Under the pieces are notes generated by a model that did no database searches, was not told the origin of the DNA, and saw only the letters and a program-made list of their open reading frames with translations. From assembly GCA_030040395.1 (NCBI GenBank), contig JASHTU010000229.1:1-6838 (forward strand): a stretch of 6,838 nucleotides of DNA. Reading direction: 5' to 3'. This DNA comes from Acidobacteriaceae bacterium (GTDB lineage: Bacteria > Acidobacteriota > Terriglobia > Terriglobales > Acidobacteriaceae). How positions within the stretch are numbered: position 1 is the stretch's first letter; each line of letters opens with the position of its first letter. A program made the translations under genes and the position numbers. Shown here piece by piece: positions 1-5,900 of the stretch.

Positions 1-117
1 CTGATTTCGCCGCGGGTTGCGCGGTTCGGAGCGAAGTTCTCGTTTTAGGAGAGGAGCGGTCCCAGAGGGCGAGCGCGTGGGCGCTCTCATTGATCGAAAA
101 GCCTGAAAATTGGCGCA
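1..117. other. Non-coding edge region, no gene supported
   Basis: I see no supported gene here. Two plus-strand frames stop early (TGA at 2, TAG at 46). The third stays open to a TAG at 144 but has no start or recognisable product. A minus-strand frame beginning with ATG at 90-88 runs off the left edge for 30 codons without a ribosome-binding site. The only structure is a perfect 6-bp hairpin (GAGCGC at 71-76, GTGG loop, GCGCTC at 81-86). No T-tract follows it, so it is not a convincing terminator. Confidence 0.5.
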
Positions 118-147
118 TTGCGAAGAGCACTTGCGGGCCGGTATAGT
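118..147 (+). promoter_or_regulatory. Candidate sigma70-type promoter for the cupin gene
   Basis: TTGCGA at 118-123 (4 of 6 to the -35 consensus) and TATAGT at 142-147 (5 of 6 to the -10 consensus) are 18 bases apart. Transcription would start near 154, giving a leader of about 90 bases before the ATG at 244. The -10 box falls in the loop of a long inverted repeat, so either the promoter is flanked by an operator-like palindrome or the palindrome is a terminator and the boxes are chance. Sequence alone does not decide. Confidence 0.3.
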
Positions 148-172
148 TTGCCTGCAAGCGCTCTTATTGTTT
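123..172 (+). terminator. Long hairpin with T-rich tail: terminator or operator-like palindrome
   Basis: Arms at 123-138 and 150-165 are complementary at 14 of 16 positions; the exceptions are an A/C mismatch at 129/159 and a G/T (wobble-capable) pair at 135/153. The loop is 11 bases (139-149). On the plus strand the stem is followed by TTATTGTTT at 164-172, which fits a rho-independent terminator for a transcript entering from the left or an attenuator. The minus strand has no T-tract. A smaller 5-bp hairpin follows at 174-188 (AGTCG/CGACT). Confidence 0.5.
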
Positions 173-232
173 AAGTCGCACGCCGACTGAAGTTCAAAAT
201 CTGGCGAGCAAAAGACATCGAGATAAAAAAAC

Positions 233-239
233 AAGGAGG
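233..239 (+). promoter_or_regulatory. Strong Shine-Dalgarno site of the cupin gene
   Basis: AAGGAGG lies 4 bases before the ATG at 244, in an A-rich, probably unstructured stretch. It fixes the cupin start and suggests efficient translation. Confidence 0.8.
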
Positions 240-243
240 AAAA

Positions 244-744
244 ATGAAGAAACTGGCGATGGCGCTGCTTTCGGCGTCGAGCGTGGGGGTGCTGTTTTTG
301 GCGTCGGGCGTGGTTCTGGGACAGGACGAGGCGCCGGCGGGATTTCACTTCTGGTCGAAGGGGCAGATCATCGACATGAGCAACGCGCTTTCGTCCCAGT
401 TGGACGCCACCAAGCTGGGGCTCAAGACGATTGCGACAGAAGGAAATCAACGCTTCCTGCTGGTGCACCGGGAGGGCCCGGGGCAGGCGGAATACCACGC
501 GACCGAGTCGGACATTATGGTCATTGAGAGCGGCCACGCCACGCTGATTTACGGCGGCAAGATGGTGGACCCGAAAGAGACCGCGCCTAACGAACTGCGC
601 TCATCGGGGATTGAGGGCGGCATGGAAAAGGCGCTGGCGCCGGGAGATGTGATCGCCATTCCGCCCAAGTTGCCGCACCAGGTGAAACCCAGGCCGGGCG
701 CGGCGTTCAACTACTTTGTGGTGAAAGTGAAAGCGGCGGAGTGA
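244..744 (+). CDS. Secreted cupin-domain protein
   Basis: This is a 166-residue protein with a Sec-type signal peptide (KK at 2-3, hydrophobic stretch about 5-25, likely cleavage after G26), so it should act outside the cytoplasm. The rest is one cupin beta-barrel. Motif 1 reads E83-x-H85-x4-D90-x6-G97, where the usual pattern is H-x-H-x4-E-x6-G. Motif 2 is G134-D-V-I-A-I-P140 followed by LPH145. Likely metal ligands are therefore H85, H145 and the acids E83 and D90. Between the motifs is a longer loop with PKETAPNELR (110-119). Cupins span enzymes, metal-dependent oxidases and plain binding proteins, and nothing here fixes a substrate. The start is supported by a strong Shine-Dalgarno site. 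The gene faces the multicopper oxidase gene convergently; a shared role is possible but unproven. The cupin fold is fairly certain, the function unknown. Confidence 0.85.
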   Translation: MKKLAMALLSASSVGVLFLASGVVLGQDEAPAGFHFWSKGQIIDMSNALSSQLDATKLGLKTIATEGNQRFLLVHREGPGQAEYHATESDIMVIESGHATLIYGGKMVDPKETAPNELRSSGIEGGMEKALAPGDVIAIPPKLPHQVKPRPGAAFNYFVVKVKAAE

Positions 745-934
745 CGGGACGGGACGGGCAATGGCTTGGGAGTGGCTCAGTCTGGCGGAATTGGCGCCTC
801 GGTGGTCAAGAGCCCATCGCATTTTCTGCGGTTTATGTACAGGCTAAAGCCCGCACCCTTCACGCTAAGGCGAGCGTCCTTCGCGCTATTGCCTGTACCG
901 TCTTCATGGTTATTCCTGAGGCTGCTCAGAGGCG
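745..934. other. Convergent intergenic region with palindromic sequence
   Basis: This gap separates the 3' ends of the cupin and multicopper oxidase genes. Short open frames cross it, but none has a Shine-Dalgarno site or recognisable protein. It holds the inverted repeat at 837-898 and a 5-bp hairpin (CTGAG 916-920, CTCAG 925-929) just downstream of the oxidase stop. Neither is followed by a T-tract, so any terminator role is weak. GGCTAAAGCC at 842-851 is itself a small palindrome. Confidence 0.5.
837..898. repeat. Inverted repeat between convergent genes, REP-like
   Basis: GTACAGGC (837-844) and GCCTGTAC (891-898) are perfect 8-base inverted copies 46 bases apart. Inside are GGCTAAAGCC (842-851) and a small stem AAGG/CCTT (867-870, 878-881). 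The location between gene ends and the nested palindromes resemble dispersed intergenic repeats. Only one copy is visible here, so repetition is unproven. Confidence 0.35.
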
Positions 935-2398
935 TCAGGCGTAGCGGAAGAGGGCTTTGAAGCCGTAGTCCATGTGCTGCTGGATGTGACAGTGGTAGAA
1001 GGTAAGGCCGGGCTGGTCGGCGGTGAAGTTGACGACGGCGCGGCCGTAATAGGGGACGACGACGGTGTCTTTCATGACGCCGGCGGTGGGCTTATCGTTG
1101 ATTGACGCCAGCTCCCAGAGGTGACGATGTATGTGCATGGGGTGGGCGTCGTCGGTCTGGTTGCGCATCACGAGGCGGTAGCGCACGCCCTCGTGGAGAA
1201 CCAACTCGCCTTTATGGGGATAGGGCTTCCCGTTGACGAGGAATAGATTGAACTTGCCCGCACCGCCGGGGATTTTCCCGAAGATCAGCTCAATGCTCTC
1301 CTGCGGCGGTGGCGATGCGGCGTCGGTTTTGCCGAAGATGGTGTAATCCCATGGTGTCTGTGGCGGGTCGATCCACTTCGGCTGCTGGTGCTGGCCGGCA
1401 TACTCAACAACGATGCCGAGGCCCGAATCGCGGACCGGCTTTTCCGTGCCGCCGAGAATCCAGATGCCGGGGTTATTCATCTCGACGATGGCGTCGATGC
1501 GCTCGGCGACGCCGAGGAAGATGGAGTCAACCAACTGCGGTGAGGGGACGGGATTGCCGTCCATCGCGATGACCTTCATCTTGTGACCGGCGAGCGCGAT
1601 GCGGCGATTTTCGATGGCGCTGGCGTTGAGGAAATGGATGAGCAAGCGCTGGCCTTGGCGGACGCGAATGGGGTCGCCGGAGCCGAGGGCCTTGTCGTTG
1701 ATGGAGTACGTCATGGAATTGACTTCGAGGCCGTCGGGCGCGGTATTCATGACCGCGGGTTTTTCGAGCAGCGGACCGCTATGCGTGTCGTCGTCATCAT
1801 CTTCCATAGAGGCGCTGAAATAGGGCTCCCAATCACGCACGGCGAGAAAAAGCTCCTGATCGTATTGGCCGGGGTCGTCGCCGCCGTCAACGTAGAGGAA
1901 TCCGAACTGGCCGGTATAGCCGCCTTTGTGCAGATCGTCCATGGCCATGGTGTGGGTGTGATACCACCGGCAGCCCGCCGGCCGGGGAGTGATCTGAACG
2001 CGGCGCCGCCCATGGGGAGGCACGAAGGGAGAACCCTCTTCCTCCGCGCCGTCCATCTCGGGCGGAATGAACATGCCATGCCAGTGCACGAGTTCGGGAG
2101 TGTCGGTGTCATTGATGATATCGACGGTGACAGGCTTACCTTCCTTCATGCGCAGCACCGGACCGGGAGACGAGCCGTTGTAGCCGATGGTGGAGAGAAT
2201 GTGGGCGGGGTCGAGCTCGACGGTAACCGGAGCAATACGAAGCGTATAGTCTGCTTTGCCCTGGGGCTCGGGGCCATCTGATCCCGCCATGGCGGAGTGC
2301 GCCGGGGTGGGCGCGCCGAGCATGGTTTGCGCCGGCATGCGGGCCGCTGCTTGGGCCAAGGCCATGCCGCCGAGCTTGAGCAGATTACGTCGTTTCAC
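935..2398 (-). CDS. Tat-exported three-domain multicopper oxidase (laccase-like)
   Basis: This multicopper oxidase would couple one-electron oxidation of phenols or metal ions to reduction of O2 to water in the periplasm. Numbered from the GTG at 2398-2396, it has 487 residues. The N-terminus carries a twin-arginine signal (KRRNLLKLG, residues 2-10). Three cupredoxin domains follow, roughly at 50-170, 180-340 and 370-487. All copper motifs are present: HWHG (H105, H107), HTH (H147, H149), HPMHIH (H419, H422, H424) and HCHIQQH (H469, C470, H471, H475). The type 1 axial position, ten residues after C470, is F480 instead of Met or Leu. An acidic run EDDDDD lies near residue 200. I chose the GTG because it has a Shine-Dalgarno-like GGGAAGGGG (2406-2414) and puts the Tat motif at the N-terminus. 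In-frame ATGs at 2440 and 2518 add 14 and 40 atypical residues. Family certain; substrate (phenol, Cu, Mn) unknown. Confidence 0.93.
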   Translation of the reverse strand: MKRRNLLKLGGMALAQAAARMPAQTMLGAPTPAHSAMAGSDGPEPQGKADYTLRIAPVTVELDPAHILSTIGYNGSSPGPVLRMKEGKPVTVDIINDTDTPELVHWHGMFIPPEMDGAEEEGSPFVPPHGRRRVQITPRPAGCRWYHTHTMAMDDLHKGGYTGQFGFLYVDGGDDPGQYDQELFLAVRDWEPYFSASMEDDDDDTHSGPLLEKPAVMNTAPDGLEVNSMTYSINDKALGSGDPIRVRQGQRLLIHFLNASAIENRRIALAGHKMKVIAMDGNPVPSPQLVDSIFLGVAERIDAIVEMNNPGIWILGGTEKPVRDSGLGIVVEYAGQHQQPKWIDPPQTPWDYTIFGKTDAASPPPQESIELIFGKIPGGAGKFNLFLVNGKPYPHKGELVLHEGVRYRLVMRNQTDDAHPMHIHRHLWELASINDKPTAGVMKDTVVVPYYGRAVVNFTADQPGLTFYHCHIQQHMDYGFKALFRYA

Positions 2399-2424
2399 CG
2401 AGACGCCCCTTCCCTGAGGGGCGT
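2399..2424 (-). promoter_or_regulatory. Hairpin covering the oxidase ribosome-binding site
   Basis: On the minus strand ACGCCCC (2424-2418) pairs perfectly with GGGGCGT (2409-2403) around an 8-base loop TCAGGGAA. The Shine-Dalgarno-like GGGAAGGGG lies half in the loop and half in the 3' arm, which ends 4 bases before the GTG start. The fold would hide the ribosome-binding site, so it could control translation. The structure is visible in the sequence; the regulation is inferred. If translation began at the upstream ATG (2440), this would lie inside the coding region. Confidence 0.4.
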
Positions 2425-2441
2425 GTTTGCATGGTCTCATG

Positions 2442-2491
2442 GTCCGCGGAGGGCGGACAAGGGAGGGGACCGGCGGCCAAAAAACCGCCGG
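2442..2491 (-). promoter_or_regulatory. Two further hairpins in the oxidase upstream region
   Basis: GTCCGC/GCGGAC arms at 2442-2447 and 2453-2458 enclose a 5-base loop. Arms at 2470-2476 and 2485-2491 (CCGGCGG/CCGCCGG) enclose an 8-base loop holding a run of six A on the plus strand (T on the minus). With the hairpin at 2403-2424 they make three stems in about 90 bases, a potentially structured leader if transcription starts beyond 2491. No convincing promoter is visible in the divergent gap up to 2612. A lone TATGAT at 2536-2541 on the plus strand lacks a matching -35 box. Confidence 0.35.
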
Positions 2492-2612
2492 GGCCGATGG
2501 AGAACCTAGCAAACCCAAGCGAGTCGAAAATCGTCTATGATGTAGTCAGTCGTTCCGATGGTAAGCGTCTTTCCCGGTTCTCTCGCGTACTTCCCCTTCG
2601 CGGAGGTCCTCT

Positions 2613-3416
2613 ATGAAGCTCTCTCGGGTCGCCCTCCTGGCCGTGGCCGCGGCAGTCTGCGGGGTGGGGCTGTGGGCCTTGCAGCGGAGAGGGGATTACG
2701 GATTCGGCGACAACGACTCCGAGAGTAACGTCAAGGCGGAGTTTTACTGGTCGCGCATGGCTTATCACTCAAATATGGCCAGCTACGGCGCTTACGGGCG
2801 GCGCGGTTTCTGGGGATTCGCGGCTTGGTCGCGGGACTATCCCAAGGCCGACCGGCAGTTTCTGATCGCCATGCACCGGCTGACGCGCATCGACGGGCGG
2901 CCGACGGAGCAGGTGGTGACGCTGGACAACGACGATATTTTTAACTATCCGTGGATCTACGCGGTGCAGGTGGAGGACTGGAGTTTTACTCCCGCCGAAG
3001 CGAAACGGCTGCGCGAGTATTTGCTAAAGGGCGGGTTCCTGATGGTGGACGATTTTCACGGCACCGAGGACTGGGAGAATTTTATGAACGGGATGCGCGA
3101 GGTGCTGCCCAATCGCCCGGTCGAAGATCTGCAAAGCGGAGATGAAATCTTCCATACGCTTTATGACGTCGACAATAAAATGCAGATTCCGGGCGAGCAA
3201 TATGTGTGGACCGGGCGCACCTATGAGAAGGACGGCTACCAGCCTAAGTACCGGGCCATCCGCGACGACAAGGGCCGAATCATTGTGGCCATCTGCCACA
3301 ACATGCACCTGGGCGACGCATGGGAATGGGCCGACGACCCGAATTATCCGGAGACGTTCGCCTCAATGGCCTTCCGCGTCGGGCTCGACTTCATCATCTA
3401 TGGCATGACGCACTAG
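2613..3416 (+). CDS. DUF4159 domain-containing exported or membrane-anchored protein
   Basis: This 267-residue protein has an N-terminal hydrophobic segment (about 5-23) acting as signal peptide or anchor, so the rest should lie in the periplasm. C16 within it is preceded by AAV, a poor lipobox. The body matches DUF4159 as I remember the family: SRDYPKADRQFL (73-84) before a conserved RLTRID, EDWSFTPAEAKRLREYLLKG (121-140), GGFLMVDDFHG (140-150), and CHNMHLGDAWEWADDPNYP (228-246) near the C-terminus. The fold is thought to be glutamine-amidotransferase-like, but no enzymatic role is established. The ATG follows GGAGG (2602-2606) with 6 bases between. Family members often sit beside VWA and GATase-like membrane proteins, and one follows here after 198 bases. 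It is transcribed divergently from the oxidase gene. Family call firm; function unknown. Confidence 0.88.
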   Translation: MKLSRVALLAVAAAVCGVGLWALQRRGDYGFGDNDSESNVKAEFYWSRMAYHSNMASYGAYGRRGFWGFAAWSRDYPKADRQFLIAMHRLTRIDGRPTEQVVTLDNDDIFNYPWIYAVQVEDWSFTPAEAKRLREYLLKGGFLMVDDFHGTEDWENFMNGMREVLPNRPVEDLQSGDEIFHTLYDVDNKMQIPGEQYVWTGRTYEKDGYQPKYRAIRDDKGRIIVAICHNMHLGDAWEWADDPNYPETFASMAFRVGLDFIIYGMTH

Positions 3417-3449
3417 GTCCCTGACCGATTCGGTCACTGACCGCTTTTT
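3416..3449 (+). terminator. Rho-independent terminator with alternative pairing arms
   Basis: Directly after the DUF4159 stop codon, CGGTC (3431-3435) and GACCG (3439-3443) form a short stem followed by CTTTTT (3444-3449), a compact intrinsic terminator. The middle arm can also pair with the earlier TGACCG (3422-3427), giving a 6-bp stem with a 3-base loop, and GGTC at 3416-3419 can pair with GACC at 3423-3426. So four arms compete, as in attenuators. The terminator stem is short, so read-through into the VWA gene is plausible. Confidence 0.6.
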
Positions 3450-3614
3450 CCGCACAAGGCGAGGCATCCCAAGCTCCGATTTTGGGGAGCTGGAGAAGCA
3501 CTAACCCCGTTTACTTAGGACCAGATTTGGCGGTTTGAAGGCCTAAAGTCTCCGAAGCGAGATTGAACCGCAGAAGATCAACAGTCACGAGTTCCGGCAA
3601 GACGGGAAGCGTGC
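3450..3614. other. Intergenic region upstream of the VWA gene
   Basis: I find no supported gene here. A 6-bp hairpin AGCTCC/GGAGCT (3472-3477, 3486-3491, loop of 8) is the only clear structure, with no T-tract on either strand. No convincing -35/-10 pair was found: TTGAAC at 3563-3568 lacks a -10 partner. Only a weak GGGAAG (3604-3609) precedes the ATG at 3615. A promoter for the downstream operon probably lies in this stretch but cannot be named. Confidence 0.4.
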
Positions 3615-5900
3615 ATGTTTCAGTTCCTTTTCAAGTACCCGAGTCCGGTTTTCACCAAAGGGCGATTCGAGCTGCTGGGGACCTGGCCTGTGTGGCTGCT
3701 GCTGGCATTGATTGCCGTGGCAGCGGGCGGGTTGGCGCTGCTGGTGAGGTGGAGACTGCGCAACGCGGCGCCCAATTTGAGGCACTGGCGGGCGTGGGCG
3801 ATTTGGGGCGCGCAGTCGGCGCTGGTGGCGCTGATCCTGCTGCTGTTGTGGCAGCCGGCGATGACGGTGGCGGAGCTCAGCTCGCAGCAGAACATCATTG
3901 CCGTGGTGGTGGACGACTCGCGCAGTATGGCGATCGCGGACAGCAGCGGCAAAACCCGCGAGGCGGCCGCGCTGGAGGCGCTGGAGGGCGGCGTGCTGGC
4001 GGGCTTGAAGAAGCGGTTCCAGACGCGGGTCTACCGGTTTGGCGGCGGACTGGCACAGATCGATAACCCGCAGGGGATTGCGCCGACCGAACCGGCCACG
4101 CATATCGGCGACAGCCTGAAAAAGCTGGCCACGGACACGGCGGACCTGCCTGTGGGCGCGGTTTTGCTGCTGAGCGACGGCGCGGAGAACACGGCCGGGT
4201 TGGGGGGCACGGGGATCGGCCTGGACGCCTTGCAGGCGTTGCGCAACCGGCGGTTGCCGGTGCATACGATCGGCTTCGGCAAGGTGGAACCGGCGCACGA
4301 CGTGGAAGTTCAGGACGTGAGCGTGGAGCCGCGGGCCACAGCCAATGCGCGCGTAGCCACCACGATCAGCCTGACCGAACACGGCTACGCGGGGCAGAAG
4401 GCCACGCTGACGGTGCGCAACGGCGATACGTTGATTGCCCAGCGGGAGATTACGCTGGCGCCGGAGGGGCGCATCCAGACCGAGTCGCTCTTCTTCCCCG
4501 TGGGCGCGGCGGGCGCAAAGAGCCTCACCTTTGGCCTGGAGCCGCTGCCCGGTGAAGAAAACCTGAACAACAACGCGGTGACGCGGCCCATTCTGGTGAG
4601 CGACGCGAAGCGAAAGATTCTGTACGTGGAGGGCGAGCCGCGCTGGCAATACAAGTTCATCCGGCGCGCGGAGGAGGACGATCCTACGGTGCAGCTCGTT
4701 TCGATGCTGCGCACCAGCGAAAACAAGGTTTACCGGCAGGGCATCAGCGATCCCAATGAGCTGGCGGAGGGTTTTCCGGTGCGGCCGGAAGAGCTGTTCG
4801 GATTTGCGGGCATCATTATCGGTTCAGTTCAAGCCGACTACTTTACGCCGCTCGAACAGGAGTTGTTGCGCGAGTACGTGGATCAGCGCGGCGGGGGGAT
4901 TCTGTTTCTGGGCGGAGACGCGTCGCTGAGCGATGGCGGTTGGGCAGGATCGAGCCTGAGCAATTTGCTGCCCACATTTCTGCCGGCGGGAAACCACAAC
5001 TTTCATCGCGACCCGGCGACCGTGGAGCTGACCCCGGACGGCGTCGACTCGCCGATCACGCGACTGCTCGACGATCCGGTGAAAAACGCCGAGCGTTGGA
5101 GGAAGCTGACTTACCTGGCCGATTACGAAGATCCGGGCGCGCCGAAGCCCGGCGCAACGGTGCTGGTGGAGATGCACGCGGAAGGCCGGCGCATGCCGTT
5201 TCTGATTACGCAGCGGTACGGGCATGGGCGCACGGCGATTGTGGCCAGCGGCGGGACGTGGCGCTGGCAGATGAGCGAGGCGCTCGGCGATCCCTCACAC
5301 GATTTGTTCTGGCAACAGCTTTTGCGCTGGCTGGTCGCGGAGTCGCCGGGGCAAGTTACGGCGTCGATGCCGGCACGGCTGCTGATGGACGACGGGCAGG
5401 TGCAGATTTCGGCCGAGGTGCGCAACACGCAGTTTCAGCCTTCGGCGGATGCGCAGGTGTCGGCGCACATTGTGGGGCCTGGGGGCGTGAACACCATGGT
5501 CGATCTGACCCCTTCGGCGGATACGCCGGGTTTATACCAGGCGGATTGGACGGCAGAGAGACCGGGCGCCTATCTGGCCGAGGTGACAGCGAACTCGGCG
5601 ACCGACGTAGCCGATCCGCTGGGCAGCGATGTGCTGACGTTTCAGCGTGAAGACGGGGTTGCGGAGAACTTTCACACGGCGCAGAACCGGCGTTTGCTGG
5701 AACAGCTTGCCGAGGAAACCGGCGGGCGCTACTGGAAGTCGACGGACCTGAAGAATCTGCCGCGGGACATTTCGTATTCCGAGGCTGGCATCTCCGTGCG
5801 CAGCACCAAGGAGTTGTGGGACATGCCGGTGGTGTTTCTGCTTTTGCTGGGGCTGCCGCTGGTGGAGTGGCTGCTGCGCCGGAAGTGGGGTGTGATATGA
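3615..5900 (+). CDS. Membrane protein with VWA domain and GATase-like domain
   Basis: This is a 761-residue envelope protein. Two N-terminal membrane helices (about 24-44 and 62-80) precede a von Willebrand A domain (about 93-225) with a complete metal site: D100-x-S102-x-S104, T162 and D188 in LLSDG. An Ig-like stretch (about 228-325) follows. A class I glutamine-amidotransferase-like region begins at S329 (LYVEGEPRW, 336-344; IIIGS, 400-404; GGGILFLGGD, 426-435) and ends with a GGTWRW block near 540. Another Ig-like region and EETGGRYW (about 700) come before a C-terminal helix (about 738-754) and a basic tail. The whole protein has no cysteine, so the GATase-like part cannot use the usual Cys nucleophile. 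By known relatives it is a scaffold or binding protein related to BatA-type VWA proteins. Its stop overlaps the next start (ATGA). Domain call firm; role inferred. Confidence 0.9.
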   Translation: MFQFLFKYPSPVFTKGRFELLGTWPVWLLLALIAVAAGGLALLVRWRLRNAAPNLRHWRAWAIWGAQSALVALILLLLWQPAMTVAELSSQQNIIAVVVDDSRSMAIADSSGKTREAAALEALEGGVLAGLKKRFQTRVYRFGGGLAQIDNPQGIAPTEPATHIGDSLKKLATDTADLPVGAVLLLSDGAENTAGLGGTGIGLDALQALRNRRLPVHTIGFGKVEPAHDVEVQDVSVEPRATANARVATTISLTEHGYAGQKATLTVRNGDTLIAQREITLAPEGRIQTESLFFPVGAAGAKSLTFGLEPLPGEENLNNNAVTRPILVSDAKRKILYVEGEPRWQYKFIRRAEEDDPTVQLVSMLRTSENKVYRQGISDPNELAEGFPVRPEELFGFAGIIIGSVQADYFTPLEQELLREYVDQRGGGILFLGGDASLSDGGWAGSSLSNLLPTFLPAGNHNFHRDPATVELTPDGVDSPITRLLDDPVKNAERWRKLTYLADYEDPGAPKPGATVLVEMHAEGRRMPFLITQRYGHGRTAIVASGGTWRWQMSEALGDPSHDLFWQQLLRWLVAESPGQVTASMPARLLMDDGQVQISAEVRNTQFQPSADAQVSAHIVGPGGVNTMVDLTPSADTPGLYQADWTAERPGAYLAEVTANSATDVADPLGSDVLTFQREDGVAENFHTAQNRRLLEQLAEETGGRYWKSTDLKNLPRDISYSEAGISVRSTKELWDMPVVFLLLLGLPLVEWLLRRKWGVI

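Noticed and set aside
1..90. Minus-strand frame starting at 90 and leaving the left edge
   Set aside because: It has only 30 codons, an Arg- and Pro-rich composition and no Shine-Dalgarno site.
741..960. Short plus-strand frames (64 and 67 codons) after the cupin gene
   Set aside because: They lie over the intergenic palindromes and the oxidase 3' end, with no ribosome-binding site and no recognisable protein.
1583..2281. Plus-strand open frame (232 codons) opposite the oxidase gene
   Set aside because: It is antisense to the copper-binding motif region, has no ribosome-binding site and no family resemblance.
2399..2518. Upstream ATG starts (2440 and 2518) for the multicopper oxidase
   Set aside because: The extra residues are Pro-rich and unlike a Tat n-region, and the GTG at 2398 has a Shine-Dalgarno-like site. 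The ATG at 2440 remains possible.
2536..2541. TATGAT as a promoter -10 for the DUF4159 gene
   Set aside because: No acceptable -35 box lies 16-18 bases upstream, so I did not list it as a promoter.
2535..2768. Minus-strand 77-codon frame over the divergent gap and DUF4159 start
   Set aside because: It overlaps the DUF4159 ribosome-binding site and signal peptide antisense and has no support as a gene.
3585..4649. Long minus-strand open frame (354 codons) opposite the VWA gene
   Set aside because: It is rich in Arg, Gln and His with no recognisable motif, and it lies antisense to a gene with clear VWA and GATase-like motifs. It is typical of GC-rich shadow frames.
5816..5896. Upstream start for the caspase-like gene
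   Set aside because: It would add 27 residues inside the VWA gene and bury the signal peptide. The ATG at 5897 gives ATGA coupling and a proper signal sequence.
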